A stretch of 64,000 nt of DNA from Spirochaetales bacterium (GCA_024233785.1 JACKPD010000002.1:62001-126000), one strand, 5' to 3'. Counted from the first letter of the stretch, positions 40,876-49,207 are shown. The notes: a model not told the origin generated them from the letters alone. Made by a program: numbers and translations.

Positions 40876-42612
40876 ATGAAAGATATTAAAGTGCAGCTCC
40901 AGAAAAAAGTTTATAAAGCTTTAAACAAGATCGCAGGAGATAATGAAATACTCTCCGAAAATGTGATAGTTGAAAATCCTCCAAAGCCGGAACTCGGCGA
41001 TATAGCATTTCCCATGTTCCCCTACGCGAAGGTATTAAAAAAATCGCCTGCTTCAATTGCAGTCCTGATTTCTGACATACTTTCATCTGATGACAATGTT
41101 AATACGTACAAACCTGAAGGCCCTTATGTCAATATCAGACTCGGGAGGGAGAATATAACAAAACAGACATTTTCTGATGTCGAAGAGAAAAAAGGGAGCT
41201 ACGGATTCAATACTTCAAGGCAGAATGAAAAGATAATGGTTGAGTTTTCCTGCCCGAATACCAATAAACCTCTGCATCTTGGACATCTGAGAAATGACTC
41301 GATTGGTGAAAGTATTTCAAAAATACTCGCATTTAACGGAGCTGTAGTGTCAAAGGTCAACCTTATAAACGACAGGGGAGTCCATATCTGTAAATCAATG
41401 CTTGCCTACAGGGAATTCGGGGGAGGAACTACACCTGAATCTGAAAAAATCAAAAGTGATCACTTTGTCGGAAAATACTATGTAGAGTTTGACAAGTGGC
41501 TTAAAAAAAATCCTGAAGCCGATAAAATGGCCCGTGATATGCTGCTTGCCTGGGAAAAAGGTGACCCTGAAGTAAGAGAACTCTGGACTAAAATGAATAA
41601 ATGGACTGTTGACGGTATTGAAGAAACATACAGAAAGACAGGGGTCTCTTTTGACAGGATATATTATGAAAGTCAGACATATACGGCAGGCAGGGATGAA
41701 ATTCTTAAAGGGCTTGAAAAAGGGGTCTTCTACAAAGATGAGAATAATACTGTTTGGGTTGATCTTTCTGATATCAATCTGGACAAGAAAGTCCTTTTAA
41801 GGGGAGACGGAACATCGCTTTACCTTACCCAGGATATCGGGACTGCCATTGCCCGCCATAATGACTGGCCGTTTAATACACTGATTTATGTAGTTGCATC
41901 AGAGCAGCAGTACCATTTTAAAGTCCTTTTCCATATACTCGGGAAACTCGGCTATGAATGGGCTGATAAGCTTTATCATCTTTCCTACGGAATGGTTAAT
42001 CTTCCTGAAGGGAGAATGAAATCAAGGGAAGGTACGGTCGTGGATGCCGATGATTTAATAGCGGAATTAACCGAGCTTGCGGCCGCCGAAATAAAAAACA
42101 AGGAGCGGGAAGAACAGGTGGGTAATATCGATACTACTTCGGAGAAGATTGCGCTTGGGGCATTGAATTATTTTCTCCTTTCCGCGGCGCCGACAAAGGA
42201 TATGATATTCAACCCGGCCGAATCACTCTCTTTCAACGGCAACACAGGCCCTTATCTGCAATATATGGGAGCAAGAATAAGCAGCATACTCCGAAAATAC
42301 GGAAATACGGAAGGGCTGAAAAATGCGGATTTGAGCCTTCTGAGCCTTGATGATGAATGGGAAATCATAAAACTTATCCATATTTTCCCTGAGATCGTAG
42401 AAGAGGCAGGACAGGAACTTAACCCATCCCTGCTTGCCTCCTATATTTATGATCTGGCAAAAAAATTCAGCAAATATTATCATGATTATCCGGTGCTTAA
42501 TAACGGGAATAAATCACTGGTAGCGGCAAGGGCAGCGCTTTGCAGCGCTGTAAGGCAGGTTTTCGAGAACTGTTTCAGCCTTATCGGCATACCTTATCTT
42601 GATGCCATGTGA
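40876..42612 (+). CDS. argS: arginyl-tRNA synthetase
   Basis: Class I synthetase charging tRNA-Arg, 578 residues. The N-terminal Add-1-like domain includes NPPKPELGDIAFP, the HIGH-type motif is NKPLHLGHLRNDSIGES, RGDGTSLYLTQDIG follows, the KMSKS-like motif is GRMKSREGT, and the C-terminal DALR domain includes FNGNTGPYLQYMGARI and FSKYYHDYPVL. The family needs tRNA for activation. It is nine bases after the YfiH-type gene. Confidence 0.95.
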   Translation: MKDIKVQLQKKVYKALNKIAGDNEILSENVIVENPPKPELGDIAFPMFPYAKVLKKSPASIAVLISDILSSDDNVNTYKPEGPYVNIRLGRENITKQTFSDVEEKKGSYGFNTSRQNEKIMVEFSCPNTNKPLHLGHLRNDSIGESISKILAFNGAVVSKVNLINDRGVHICKSMLAYREFGGGTTPESEKIKSDHFVGKYYVEFDKWLKKNPEADKMARDMLLAWEKGDPEVRELWTKMNKWTVDGIEETYRKTGVSFDRIYYESQTYTAGRDEILKGLEKGVFYKDENNTVWVDLSDINLDKKVLLRGDGTSLYLTQDIGTAIARHNDWPFNTLIYVVASEQQYHFKVLFHILGKLGYEWADKLYHLSYGMVNLPEGRMKSREGTVVDADDLIAELTELAAAEIKNKEREEQVGNIDTTSEKIALGALNYFLLSAAPTKDMIFNPAESLSFNGNTGPYLQYMGARISSILRKYGNTEGLKNADLSLLSLDDEWEIIKLIHIFPEIVEEAGQELNPSLLASYIYDLAKKFSKYYHDYPVLNNGNKSLVAARAALCSAVRQVFENCFSLIGIPYLDAM

Positions 42613-42660
42613 TAATTTAAAAATCTGCTCCTATTGACCAGTCCTGATTATTATGATATA

Positions 42661-42683
42661 TCAGTATACTGAAATTCAGTATA
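42661..42683 (+). repeat. overlapping direct and inverted repeats before rplU
   Basis: TCAGTATA occurs at 42661-42668 and again at 42676-42683. TATACTGAA (42665-42673) and TTCAGTATA (42675-42683) form an inverted repeat around one base, and CAGTATACTG (42662-42671) is itself a perfect palindrome. The cluster ends two bases before the GTGGG ribosome site of rplU, so it could be an operator or a leader RNA hairpin. Confidence 0.5.
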
Positions 42684-42696
42684 TGGTGGGAAAAAA

Positions 42697-43014
42697 ATGT
42701 ACGCACTGGTAGAAATCAAAGGTAAGCAGTATAAAGCAGAAAAAGGTTCTGTTTTAAGAATCGACAGAGTAGAGCTGGAAAAGGGAAATGAACTGGAATT
42801 TGACAAGGTATTGATGCTTAGAGGCGATAAGGATGATATAAAAATTGGAATGCCTTATCTTGCAGGCGTTAAAGTTCAGGCAGTAGTTGAAGATCAGATC
42901 AGGGATAAAAAAGTAGTTGTATTTAAATACAAGAAAAGAAAAAACTACAGAAGAACAAAAGGGCACAAACAGCCCTATACAATGATTAAAGTCAGCGAAA
43001 TTACAGGTGCCTGA
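42697..43014 (+). CDS. rplU: 50S ribosomal protein L21
   Basis: A 105-residue L21. MYALVEIKGKQYKAEKGS is the family opening, followed by VDRVELEKGNELEFDKVL-type residues and the C-terminal RNA-binding FKYKKRKNYRRTKGHKQPYT. Standard length. It is the first gene of the rplU-prp-rpmA-obgE cluster. GGTGGG precedes the ATG, and the repeat cluster lies just upstream. Its TGA is in the same frame as the next gene, with GAGGAGG immediately after. Confidence 0.96.
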   Translation: MYALVEIKGKQYKAEKGSVLRIDRVELEKGNELEFDKVLMLRGDKDDIKIGMPYLAGVKVQAVVEDQIRDKKVVVFKYKKRKNYRRTKGHKQPYTMIKVSEITGA

Positions 43015-43023
43015 GGAGGCATA

Positions 43024-43392
43024 ATTATCCTTGAAATAACAGTATGTCTTGACGGCAGCAGGATATTAAAATCTGTAAATGCTTCCGGGCATGCGGGAGA
43101 AGCTGTTTCAGGTAATAACATTACCTGCGCCGCAGCTACAGTGCTCCTGAGAACAGCATACAGAACTTTATTGCTGCCAGACTTTGAGACAGATACTGTT
43201 ATTTCTGCCCCCGGCGAAGGGCAGTTATATTTTGAAATTGAAAAATACAGCAGTAATCAGATAGACCGGCTTAGAGGAATTACTGATTATCTGATCACAG
43301 GATTGAAAGATCTTGCGGCTGAATATCCTGAAGAGATTAAATTGCAGGAAAAATCAGCAGATGAAAAACCTGAAAAATCAAGGAGTCGATAA
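43024..43392 (+). CDS. prp: Prp-like ribosomal-processing cysteine protease, non-AUG start
   Basis: A ~122-residue Prp-family protein between rplU and rpmA. The catalytic His is in the SGHAGEA segment and the Cys in NITCAAATVLL, matching the family's GHAG and C-A-A pattern. In this frame no ATG, GTG or TTG exists between the rplU TGA (43012-43014) and GTG 43141, and that GTG lies after both catalytic residues. Translation must therefore start at ATT 43024 or a neighbouring ATA/ATC. GAGGAGG (43013-43019) is placed correctly, and MILEITVCLDG matches the expected N-terminus. An acidic/Lys-rich tail follows. Its stop overlaps the rpmA ATG by one base. Confidence 0.82.
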   Translation: MILEITVCLDGSRILKSVNASGHAGEAVSGNNITCAAATVLLRTAYRTLLLPDFETDTVISAPGEGQLYFEIEKYSSNQIDRLRGITDYLITGLKDLAAEYPEEIKLQEKSADEKPEKSRSR

Positions 43393-43643
43393 TGGCACAT
43401 AAAAAAGGCGGCGGAAGCTCAAAAAACGGAAGAGATTCCAATTCACAAAGACTGGGAATTAAAAGGTCAGGTGGAGAGGTTGTTAAAGCCGGAACTATTA
43501 TAGTCAGACAGCGCGGAACAAAATATCATCCCGGGATTAATGTCGGTCTCGGAACAGATTATACAATATTTGCGAAAGAAGACGGCAAGATTGTATTCAG
43601 TGACAAAAAAGGCAAAAAGGTAATTTCTGTAGAAACCCTTTAG
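43392..43643 (+). CDS. rpmA: 50S ribosomal protein L27
   Basis: An 83-residue L27. MAHKKGGGSSKNGRDSNSQRLG is the family N-terminus (the first part), with GTIIVRQRGTKYHPG and NVGLGTDYTIFAKEDG following. It begins directly with MAHKKGGGS and has none of the N-terminal extension that Prp removes in Firmicutes; the frame upstream of the ATG is closed by TGA codons. It overlaps prp by one base and is followed by obgE after ten bases. Confidence 0.96.
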   Translation: MAHKKGGGSSKNGRDSNSQRLGIKRSGGEVVKAGTIIVRQRGTKYHPGINVGLGTDYTIFAKEDGKIVFSDKKGKKVISVETL

Positions 43644-43653
43644 CAGGAGATTT

Positions 43654-44715
43654 GTGCGCGGTTTTATTGATGAAACAATTATAGAGGTCAGGTCCGGAAA
43701 CGGAGGACCTGGTCATGTATCTTTTAGAAGGGAAAAATATGTACCTAGAGGCGGTCCCGACGGCGGAGACGGCGGAAAAGGGGGAAATGTTGTTTTCAGG
43801 GTAAAGAATAACCTTAAAACACTGTCCGGCCTCAGGTACAAACGTTTTTTTAATGCTGAAAACGGCAAACGCGGGGCTGCCAATAAAAAGCATGGCCGTG
43901 ATGGCCTGGATGCTCTAATTGAAGTCCCGCCCGGAACAATTATAAAAAATCCTGACACTGATGAACTTATTAAAGATCTCACAGAACTCTCCCATGAAGA
44001 AGAATGGGTTTTTCTTAAAGGCGGCAAGGGAGGCCTTGGAAATTCCAATTTTGCAACTTCAAGAAAACAGACTCCCCATTATGCACAGCCTGGTCTACCC
44101 GGAGTGGAGAGAAAAATAAAAGTAGAGCTTAATATTATAGCGGATATTGGTTTTGTCGGTTACCCGAATGCCGGTAAATCAAGCCTGCTCGAACGCCTTA
44201 CAAATGCCCATCCCAGGATAGCAAGCTATGCTTTTACTACAAAAATACCAAACCTCGGAGTTTACAGGCTTGGAGAACAGGACCTTATTCTGGCGGATAT
44301 TCCAGGAATTATTGAAGGTGCTTCAGGCGGCGCCGGATTGGGCTTGAGATTCTTAAAGCATATCAGCAGGACAAGAGGCCTTTTGTTTCTGATTGATCTG
44401 ACAGATGAGGATTATCTTGACAGTTTTCCTATCCTGCTGAATGAGCTTAAGACATTTTCCAGTGAACTGGCCTCAAGAAAAAGAGTCATACTCGGCACAA
44501 AAATGGATGTTGAAGGGACAGAGGAAGCGCTTAAAAAGCTTGCTGAAAAATACAAAGATGAAGAGGTTGTCGGAATATCTGTATTTTCAGGAAAGGGAAT
44601 TGACGGGTTTAACAAATTGTTCTATTCCATGTTAAGCGGAATTGAGGAAAATGAAAAATCGGCTGATATTACTAAATCCGGCGGCCTGGATATTGAAGAA
44701 AAAAGCTCATCATGA
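43654..44715 (+). CDS. obgE: Obg-family GTPase
   Basis: Ribosome-assembly and stress GTPase, 353 residues. The N-terminal glycine-rich Obg fold (about 1-157) includes GNGGPGHVSFRREKYVPRGG. The G domain has G1 GYPNAGKSSLL, a switch with FTTKIPNLG, G3 DIPGIIEGAS and a G4-like GTKMD in place of the usual NKxD. The C-terminus is short and Lys/Glu-rich. The start is GTG with AGGAG seven bases upstream. nadD overlaps by four bases. Confidence 0.95.
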   Translation: MRGFIDETIIEVRSGNGGPGHVSFRREKYVPRGGPDGGDGGKGGNVVFRVKNNLKTLSGLRYKRFFNAENGKRGAANKKHGRDGLDALIEVPPGTIIKNPDTDELIKDLTELSHEEEWVFLKGGKGGLGNSNFATSRKQTPHYAQPGLPGVERKIKVELNIIADIGFVGYPNAGKSSLLERLTNAHPRIASYAFTTKIPNLGVYRLGEQDLILADIPGIIEGASGGAGLGLRFLKHISRTRGLLFLIDLTDEDYLDSFPILLNELKTFSSELASRKRVILGTKMDVEGTEEALKKLAEKYKDEEVVGISVFSGKGIDGFNKLFYSMLSGIEENEKSADITKSGGLDIEEKSSS

Positions 44716-45281
44716 AACTGATTGTCTTTGGCGGAAGTTTTAATCCCCTCCACACTGGCCACCTTTTTATTGCGGAAGAAACCCGGAATGAACTCGGCTA
44801 TGATAAAGTTCTGTTTGTCCCCTCCAATATTTCATCCCACAAGGATGATTTTACAGGATTAAGTCCGCAAATACGTCTTGAAATGCTGCAAGAGGGTTTA
44901 AAGAATTATGATTATTTCATGATTGATACCTGTGATATAGACCGGGGCGGGATATCCTGGTCTATTGATACAATCGAGCATGTTTACCGGAATTATTCTT
45001 TCTCGGGAAAACCTGGATTTATTATTGGGGATGATCTTCTGGAAGGGTTTAAAAGCTGGAGAAATGTTGAAAAGCTGAGAAGTCTTATTGACCTTGTCGT
45101 GGTAAAAAGGAATTCCATTCATAAAATAGAATCAGACCTGCCTGATTACTATATTGACAACTCAATACTTCCCGTATCGTCAACAGAAATAAGAAACAGG
45201 GTTAAGCTGGGGAAGACAATCAGGCATCTTGTACCAGAAGCTGTACGATTAAAGATATTGCAGAATGGTTATTACAGATAG
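44712..45281 (+). CDS. nadD: nicotinate-nucleotide adenylyltransferase
   Basis: Adenylates nicotinate mononucleotide to deamido-NAD in NAD synthesis; 189 residues. IVFGGSFNPLHTGHLFIAEE has the nucleotidyltransferase GSFNP and T/HxGH signature, VLFVPSN and GFIIGDDLLEGFKSW follow, and the C-terminal ISxTxxR-type motif is VSSTEIRNRV. It overlaps obgE by four bases (ATGA) and yqeK begins 17 bases before its end. Confidence 0.94.
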   Translation: MKLIVFGGSFNPLHTGHLFIAEETRNELGYDKVLFVPSNISSHKDDFTGLSPQIRLEMLQEGLKNYDYFMIDTCDIDRGGISWSIDTIEHVYRNYSFSGKPGFIIGDDLLEGFKSWRNVEKLRSLIDLVVVKRNSIHKIESDLPDYYIDNSILPVSSTEIRNRVKLGKTIRHLVPEAVRLKILQNGYYR

Positions 45282-45849
45282 TTTATTGAATCAGATCGAC
45301 AGTTATCTAAAGGAAAACCTTTCTGAAAAGCGGTACAGGCATTCTGTATCTACTGCTGTTACGGCAGAACAGCTGTGCCGTATATTTTCTATTGACAGCA
45401 GAAAAGGATACCTTGCCGGTCTGCTTCATGATATAGCGCGCGAGCTTGATATTGAACAACTGACAAGCCTGTCGCTTAAAGACGGTGGCGCTATAAGGGA
45501 TTCAGAAAAAAAACACCCTGTTCTGCTTCACGGCCGTGCAGGCGCGGAAATGGTTAAAGAGCTTTTTAAAATAACTGATGCGGAAATCCTTGATGCTGTA
45601 AGTCATCATACAACCGGAAATAAAGGAATGAGCAGCCTGGCAAAGGTGATTTTCATTGCTGACTATATTGAACCATACCGGGCCCATATTACACAGGAAT
45701 ATTTAAGCAGTCTTAAAGGTAAATCACTGGACAGCATGCTGAAAATTGTTTTAAATTCGATTCTTGAATATATAAGGGAAGAATCGCTTATGGTTTCTGA
45801 AATATCCCTTGAATTGCTGAAGGAGCTTGAAAATGAGAGGAAAGAATAA
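45265..45849 (+). CDS. yqeK: YqeK-type HD-domain hydrolase
   Basis: A 194-residue HD-domain protein of the YqeK family, which is known to cleave symmetrical dinucleoside tetraphosphates. RYRHSVSTAVTAEQL holds the first His, AGLLHDIARELD the HD pair, HGRAGAEM and VSHHTTGNKGMS further metal ligands, and IFIADYIEP the final Asp. It overlaps nadD by 17 bases, the usual nadD-yqeK pairing. Confidence 0.92.
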   Translation: MVITDSLLNQIDSYLKENLSEKRYRHSVSTAVTAEQLCRIFSIDSRKGYLAGLLHDIARELDIEQLTSLSLKDGGAIRDSEKKHPVLLHGRAGAEMVKELFKITDAEILDAVSHHTTGNKGMSSLAKVIFIADYIEPYRAHITQEYLSSLKGKSLDSMLKIVLNSILEYIREESLMVSEISLELLKELENERKE

Positions 45850-47047
45850 AATACTGAACCGTAATACATTTTTTCTTACTCTTATCCTGCTTGTCTTTAT
45901 TGTTACCGGGTTTTTTGTCTACAGACAGCTGAAATCAGACGATTTTATGCTTAAACTTGAAAAAAATGAATATATCGCGGTAAGCTTTAATGTCCAGAGG
46001 GATCAGAAACTGATGTTTTCGGAATTAATTATATTTAGTCCGAAAACACATAAAGCCGCAATCTTCAATATTCCCGGAAATTACGGCTCCATAATAGAAT
46101 CGCTTTCAAGGATCGAAAGGCTGGATATCCTGTTTGATTTTAAAAAACCTGACAGGATGATTAAAAAAATTGAAAATATAACTGATATTAAAATTGATTA
46201 TTTTGTAAATATTGATTCGGAAAACCTGGTCAAGGCTGTTGACATGCTGTCAGGTCTTGAAATGTTTATAGCAAATCCTGTCGAGATTATTAATGATAAA
46301 GAGATTGTCATGCTCCCTTCCGGAAGCAGCAATCTTGATGGAGAAAAAATACTTACCTTTCTTTATGCGGAAACACTTGATGAAAATGATCCTGACCTTA
46401 TTGGCCGATGGCATAAATTTGTACAGGGATTCCTCAAAAAAACAGGGGAAAAATCAGATTACCTGTCAGACAAGGAAATATTCGGAAAATATTTTTCCTG
46501 GTTTACGACAGATATGAACAGGGAATCATTCAAGACATTTATCCGTCAGATTAAAATGCTTGACAGTGAAAGGATGATTCTTCAGAGAATACTTGGAGAC
46601 AGAAAAAAGATAGATGACCAGGTACTCCTTTTTCCGTATTATAACGGAAATCTTTTGAGGGAGACAATCAAACAGACTCTGTCATCAATATCGAGCGAAG
46701 ATATAATCAGCGATGAAGAGCTTAATGTCGTTGTAGAAATACTAAACGGAACAAATATCCCGGGCATGGCGGGAAGAACTGCGCATTTTTTTACCAATCT
46801 TGGATATGATGTAATATCCACTAAAAATGCGGACAGGAATGATTACGAAAAAACCGTTGTAATTGCAAACGGGGCAAACCCTGCTGCGGCACAGAAAGCA
46901 GCAAATATTATCCGCTGCAACAATATAGAATCAGGTAATGAAAGAATTGAAATAACAACTGATAATGAAAATAATTATAACCCGGGAAGTAAAATTGATG
47001 TAACTATCATCCTGGGGAAGGATTTTGATGGAAGATACTGCAAATAG
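45833..47047 (+). CDS. LytR-CpsA-Psr-like protein, active-site Arg/Asp missing
   Basis: A ~404-residue protein with one N-terminal membrane helix (FFLTLILLVFIVTGFFV), an LCP-like domain (about 45-260) and a C-terminal LytR_C domain (about 300-400, VVEILNGTNIPGMAGRTAHFF). LCP features seen are IKIDYFVNIDSENLVKAVDMLSGL-type residues (the I.YYV.VD...LVD.LGG pattern). The catalytic PRD of the family is PGN here (residues 81-83), so the phosphotransfer site looks lost. ATG 45833 has AGGAG seven bases upstream and overlaps yqeK by 17 bases. The nadD-yqeK-LCP-rsfS order is common in spirochaetes and Firmicutes. Confidence 0.82.
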   Translation: MRGKNKILNRNTFFLTLILLVFIVTGFFVYRQLKSDDFMLKLEKNEYIAVSFNVQRDQKLMFSELIIFSPKTHKAAIFNIPGNYGSIIESLSRIERLDILFDFKKPDRMIKKIENITDIKIDYFVNIDSENLVKAVDMLSGLEMFIANPVEIINDKEIVMLPSGSSNLDGEKILTFLYAETLDENDPDLIGRWHKFVQGFLKKTGEKSDYLSDKEIFGKYFSWFTTDMNRESFKTFIRQIKMLDSERMILQRILGDRKKIDDQVLLFPYYNGNLLRETIKQTLSSISSEDIISDEELNVVVEILNGTNIPGMAGRTAHFFTNLGYDVISTKNADRNDYEKTVVIANGANPAAAQKAANIIRCNNIESGNERIEITTDNENNYNPGSKIDVTIILGKDFDGRYCK

Positions 47048-47399
47048 AAAAGAAAAAGTGCTGAAAATCGCTAAATTTATTGATGAACTAAATGCACAGG
47101 ATACGACTGTTCTTGACCTCACTAACCATGACAGCAGCTGGACAGATTTTTTTATTATTACAACTGTAAACAGCGCTGTTCAGATGAAAGGTATTTATAA
47201 AAAATTACAGGCTGAGCTTGAAGCCCGGAAAATTGATCCGCTGTGGCGGCATAAAAGAATAGATAACGATAAATGGGTTTTAATAGATTGTGAATATTTT
47301 GTCATTCACCTTATGGACCGGGAAAGCAGGGATTTTTATGAACTTGAAAAACTCTGGTTTAACAGTGAAATGATTTATCAATCATCAAAATCATCATAA
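47028..47399 (+). CDS. rsfS: ribosomal silencing factor RsfS
   Basis: A 123-residue RsfS/Iojap protein that binds L14 and blocks subunit joining under starvation. Motifs: AQDTTVLDLT, DSSWTDFFIITTVNSAVQMKGI (the ..D.F.I..G.S..Q pattern), and the C-terminal KWVLIDCEYFVIHLMDRESRDFYELEKLW, which matches the family's D.g.ViVHif....R.fY.LE.LW. ATG 47028 has GGGGAAGGA just upstream. It overlaps the LCP gene by 20 bases and converges with the Asp-rich gene over 22 bases. Confidence 0.95.
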   Translation: MEDTANRKEKVLKIAKFIDELNAQDTTVLDLTNHDSSWTDFFIITTVNSAVQMKGIYKKLQAELEARKIDPLWRHKRIDNDKWVLIDCEYFVIHLMDRESRDFYELEKLWFNSEMIYQSSKSS

Positions 47400-47710
47400 C
47401 CCAGGGAATCGTCAGGCTCAAAATCATCATACTCTTCCTCAAGAATGTCATCAGAATACCCGGAATCCTCATCTTCTGACAGCAGATCGTTTATATCTTC
47501 ATCATCATCTTCATCAGGGAATTCTTCATCAAAGTCTTCAAAATCACCTGAAAAATCATCAAAATCGTTTGTAAAACTGTCAAAATTATCATCAAAACTG
47601 CTTCCGCTGTCATCAGTGTCATCATAAGAATCATCCGGCTCATCCAGTGAATCGTATACATCATCAAGTTCATCTACCGGAGAAGCCTTTAAATCTTCTT
47701 TAAATATCAT
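47378..47710 (-). CDS. small Asp-rich acidic protein
   Basis: A 110-residue protein of very low complexity, dominated by Asp, Glu, Ser and Phe/Tyr, with repeats of the D-D-F/Y-D type. I recognise no domain. A longer frame reaches 47782, but ATG 47710 is preferred because GAAGG lies just upstream. The last 22 bases overlap the end of rsfS on the other strand. It could be an acidic RNA-polymerase- or ribosome-associated factor by analogy with other Asp/Glu tails, but nothing supports a specific role. Confidence 0.55.
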   Translation of the reverse strand: MIFKEDLKASPVDELDDVYDSLDEPDDSYDDTDDSGSSFDDNFDSFTNDFDDFSGDFEDFDEEFPDEDDDEDINDLLSEDEDSGYSDDILEEEYDDFEPDDSLGYDDFDD

Positions 47711-47841
47711 GATTACCTTCTTAATTATTATATAATTAAAATAAATCCTTGAATCATATAATGTCAATAAAAAGGGCATCATATTTTTAATGATAAATAC
47801 TTATCTGTACTATTACTTTTTAGATGAATAGAAAATATTAA

Positions 47842-47869
47842 TTGAAATTTCAGAATATTGGTCTATAAT
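47842..47869 (+). promoter_or_regulatory. promoter of ispE
   Basis: TTGAAA (47842-47847), 16-base spacer, TATAAT (47864-47869). It lies 49 bases before the ispE ATG and is the strongest promoter match in this gap. Confidence 0.65.
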
Positions 47870-47918
47870 AAAGTTTATGCTGAATGGCATGTCATTTTGA
47901 AATGAGCAGAGAGTTTAA

Positions 47919-48800
47919 ATGCCAGAAATATTAGATATTGCTTCTTATGCGAAAATAAACCTGCACCTGGATGTTGGGAACAGGAGAAATGACGGGTTTC
48001 ATAATATTAATTCAATATTTCAGGCAATTTCATTACATGATTCTATCGATATGGTTATAACTGAAAAGACAGACAAGACAGAATCCATAGATAATCTTAT
48101 AGAGATAAACGGGAAATTTACCTGCCCTAAAGACAAAAACCTTATATACAGGGCCGCATCCTCTTTTATGCTGGAAACGGGACTCCGTTTCCACGTGAAG
48201 TTTAATGTTGAAAAAGTTATTCCTGAAGGCGCAGGTCTCGGCGGTGGTTCAAGCAATGCTGCCGCTGTACTGAAAAATCTATATTCACAGTTCCCCGTAG
48301 CAGCTGCCAGCAGCAGAAACATAACCTCGGCAGCAGCTTCATTAGGCAGCGATGTCCCGTTTTTTCTTGATAATAATACCGCGCTTGTATCAGGACGCGG
48401 AGAAACTATAAACCCTGTAGATATTAAGGTCCCTGCGTATAAAATACTGCTTGTTTATCCGGGGTTTAAAGTAAATACAGCACAGGCTTACAGCTGGATA
48501 GACAGTGAAAGAAGCGGTAAAGAATATAAGATCAGTGAAGTTGACCTGTCTGTGCTAAGCAGGAACCCCTCAGAATGGAAATTTTTCAACTCTTTCAGGA
48601 ATCCGCTTGTAGAAAGGTATGATATTTATAAGAGAATATTCTCTGTCTATAAAAACTATGGATCAGATTATTTTAATATTACAGGCAGCGGTTCGGCTGT
48701 ATTTGGAATATTTTCTGATATTAAAAAACTGGAACCGGCTTATAATGAATTAAGTGAATTATGTCCTGATATATGGATAACAGATATGCATACAGGTTAG
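47919..48800 (+). CDS. ispE: 4-diphosphocytidyl-2-C-methyl-D-erythritol kinase
   Basis: GHMP kinase of the MEP isoprenoid pathway, 293 residues. ASYAKINLHLDVGNRRNDGFHNI is the family N-terminus, VIPEGAGLGGGSSNAAAVLK is the ATP-binding loop, LGSDVPFFLDNNTALVSGRGE has the catalytic Asp region, and YFNITGSGSAVFGIF is the C-terminal glycine motif. It precedes spoVG by 49 bases, as in many Firmicutes and spirochaetes. Confidence 0.95.
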   Translation: MPEILDIASYAKINLHLDVGNRRNDGFHNINSIFQAISLHDSIDMVITEKTDKTESIDNLIEINGKFTCPKDKNLIYRAASSFMLETGLRFHVKFNVEKVIPEGAGLGGGSSNAAAVLKNLYSQFPVAAASSRNITSAAASLGSDVPFFLDNNTALVSGRGETINPVDIKVPAYKILLVYPGFKVNTAQAYSWIDSERSGKEYKISEVDLSVLSRNPSEWKFFNSFRNPLVERYDIYKRIFSVYKNYGSDYFNITGSGSAVFGIFSDIKKLEPAYNELSELCPDIWITDMHTG

Positions 48801-48849
48801 CCCTGACGGAATAACTTGATTTTGAGCCATGAACTTTAGGAGGGTTTTT

Positions 48850-49107
48850 ATGGAAATTACTGACATCAGAATACGAAAAGTGGAAGCTGGAGGAAAGTTA
48901 AAAGCTTATGTAACTGTAACTTTTGACAATTGCTTTGTTGTTCATAACCTTAAAGTTATAGACGGAAAGGGCGGAACATTTATAGCTATGCCAAGCCGAA
49001 AAACAAAAACCGGAGAGTATAAGGATGTTGCTCACCCAATTCTTCCTGATTTCCGGTCCCAGCTGCAGGACAAAATACTTGAGGAATTCAATAAACAGGA
49101 GACCTAA
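48850..49107 (+). CDS. spoVG: SpoVG family regulator
   Basis: An 85-residue SpoVG, a nucleic-acid-binding regulator known in Borrelia and Firmicutes. MEITDIRIRKVE, KAYVTVTFDNCFVVHNLKVIDG, FIAMPSRKTKTGEYKDVAHPI and the C-terminal helix are all as expected. A frame opens at ATG 48829, but AGGAGGG (48839-48845) directs ATG 48850, which gives the normal N-terminus. Confidence 0.95.
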   Translation: MEITDIRIRKVEAGGKLKAYVTVTFDNCFVVHNLKVIDGKGGTFIAMPSRKTKTGEYKDVAHPILPDFRSQLQDKILEEFNKQET

Positions 49108-49207
49108 TTTTTTTCCTGAAGCTACAATGATCTGTAAAAAAAGGAATAATATAACACCGCACTATAGAAAAAAAATAAACAATAATGTAGTATGACGGGG
49201 GATTGAT

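Noticed and set aside
43141..43392. 83-residue frame from GTG 43141 as the full prp gene
   Set aside because: It begins after the catalytic His and Cys; the conserved part extends upstream in the same frame to about 43024.
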